Shown here piece by piece: positions 63,129 through 64,000 of a stretch of 64,000 nucleotides of DNA. The stretch's first letter is position 1. Every line of letters begins with the position of its first letter. The notes beneath the pieces are model-generated. The model did no database searches. It was not told where the DNA came from and saw only the letters and a program-made list of their open reading frames with translations. Origin of the DNA: Candidatus Nitrosotalea sinensis. Its GTDB lineage: Archaea; Thermoproteota; Nitrososphaeria; Nitrososphaerales; Nitrosopumilaceae. The DNA lies in assembly GCF_900143675.1 (NCBI RefSeq), contig NZ_FRFC01000004.1:186001-250000 (forward strand), given 5' to 3'. Both the position numbers and the translations under genes were made by a program.

Positions 63129-64000
63129 ATGAAGACAATAATCATACTTTTTGCAGTTTGTGCAATCTTTTTTGCATCAGAGGCAAATAATGCATTTTCA
63201 CAACAAGCCAATACATGTCAAGAACATACTATTTGTGTGCATCCAGGTGATACATTGACATATTCTATGACATTACGAGATGTAAATAGTACAGAAAATT
63301 ACAATTTTAAGAACATGGTAGATAGTGACAACATCCAGGTATTACAGAATCAAGATGAATCAAACGTAAAACAAAATGCCACTTTGATACTTGATTTGAA
63401 GACAGGTTTTATTCACACTCAGAATTCTACAGATCAAAGGCCATTTCTACAAATTCTACCATCCCCCGTAGATTACAACAAATCAGATACATCCATCCTG
63501 CCAATAACAACAGAATTCAATGGGCACAAGAGGACTGCACTAGCAGTATTTCATTCCAGCGAGAACACGACATCAAAAATAGAATATGATTTAGAAACAG
63601 GAATCTTGCTAGATGAGCACTTTTCATCAATTATTACAATAAGAGGAAATCCACAAATTGTAAATGTTGCAGATAGACTGACAGATACTAACATTATAAA
63701 CTCTGATTCACAATCCATAATGAATCAGAGTAGTACATCAATACCAAAATGGGTAAAAACCACTGCAAAGTCATGGTCAACAGGAGACATACAAGATTCT
63801 GAATTTATCGGTGCCATACAATATCTGATATCAAAAGGAGTCATGCATGTTCCACATGGTGCACAGGGAACAAACTCTTCCCAGTCTATACCCACATGGA
63901 TAAAACACAGTACTGGAATGTGGTCAAACGATCAAATTACAGACAATGAATTTGTTCAAAGCATACAATGGCTAATTTCTAAAGGCATAATCCAGGTAGG
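63129..64000 (+). CDS. Secreted protein with W-G-type repeats, cut by the window edge
   Basis: An open frame from ATG 63129 to the window end (290 codons). Residues 1-24 are a signal peptide ([13 protein letters not shown]). A beta-rich region of 180 residues follows. Then come two repeats: [20 protein letters not shown] and [14 protein letters not shown], then [20 protein letters not shown] and [14 protein letters not shown]. This repeat is common in secreted thaumarchaeal proteins. The C-terminus is missing. Function unknown; cell surface is likely. Confidence 0.85.
   Translation, partial: MKTIIILFAVCAIFFASEANNAFSQQANTCQEHTICVHPGDTLTYSMTLRDVNSTENYNFKNMVDSDNIQVLQNQDESNVKQNATLILDLKTGFIHTQNSTDQRPFLQILPSPVDYNKSDTSILPITTEFNGHKRTALAVFHSSENTTSKIEYDLETGILLDEHFSSIITIRGNPQIVNVADRLTDTNIINSDSQSIMNQSSTSIPKWVKTTAKSWSTGDIQDSEFIGAIQYLISKGVMHVPHGAQGTNSSQSIPTWIKHSTGMWSNDQITDNEFVQSIQWLISKGIIQV

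Noticed and set aside
63043-63138. Extended start of the DUF255 protein
   Set aside because: It would overlap the divergent secreted-protein gene, and family members begin at the [14 protein letters not shown] segment.

Overview
The window reads as chromosomal DNA of an ammonia-oxidising archaeon (Thaumarchaeota/Nitrososphaerota), most likely within or close to Nitrosopumilales. The archaeal call rests on an archaeal-order ribosomal operon with eS4 and RNase P protein 1, proteasome alpha, a CdvB/ESCRT-III protein, TrmB-type regulators, class III (PibD-type) pilin leaders, an F420-type luciferase-like oxidoreductase, and repeats of a kind common in thaumarchaeal secreted proteins. The DNA is AT-rich throughout. 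There is no 16S rRNA or amo gene, so genus is open; Nitrosotalea- or Nitrosopumilus-like is a guess.

Layout. 1-3.9 kb: a minus-strand operon (nucleotidyltransferase, F420-type oxidoreductase, thiolase, DUF35) and small proteins. 4-7.3 kb: purK, an HTH regulator, a TrmB-type regulator and a small paralogous protein. 7.3-19.6 kb: a type IV pilus-like locus with prepilin peptidase, a large Ig-like surface protein, TadC/FlaJ-like platform, secretion ATPase, three class III signal pilin-like proteins and a MoxR/VWA pair. 19.8-25.3 kb: two hypothetical genes, a second TrmB-type regulator, a KaiC-like ATPase, purE and an unusual PII-like/class III cyclase fusion. 25.9-30.2 kb: biotin genes bioD, bioA, bioB, bioF. 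30.3-32.2 kb: a CcdA plus DipZ-like extracytoplasmic redox pair. 32.3-36.1 kb: a CdvB paralog, small proteins, a 0.7-kb non-coding stretch and a repeated palindrome. 36.3-44.3 kb: tRNA-Asn and the ribosomal operon from uL3 to uL6, lacking uL2. 44.4-46.5 kb: SPOUT methyltransferase, proteasome alpha, DUF371. 46.5-54.4 kb: ArsR-like regulator, purC, a stand-alone Lrp/RAM domain, purF, purL, purQ, rhomboid protease, CBS protein and purS. 54.4-64 kb: methyltransferase, cupin, tRNA-Thr, hydrolase, several hypotheticals, a thioredoxin/DUF255 protein and the start of a secreted repeat protein.

How genes work together. Seven purine genes (purK, E, C, F, L, Q, S) are spread over four places; purS is detached from purL/purQ. 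Biotin synthesis from a pimeloyl thioester is complete, with no pimelate-supply gene in view. The pilus genes form a secretion/assembly unit flanked by the two paralogous TrmB-type regulators. Many minus-strand operons use a GTGA(T)-type Shine-Dalgarno that overlaps the previous stop codon, so starts for uS8, uL5, uL22, uS14, the RAM protein, the cupin and the oxidoreductase are placed at the ATG just downstream of that motif. TTG starts are common.
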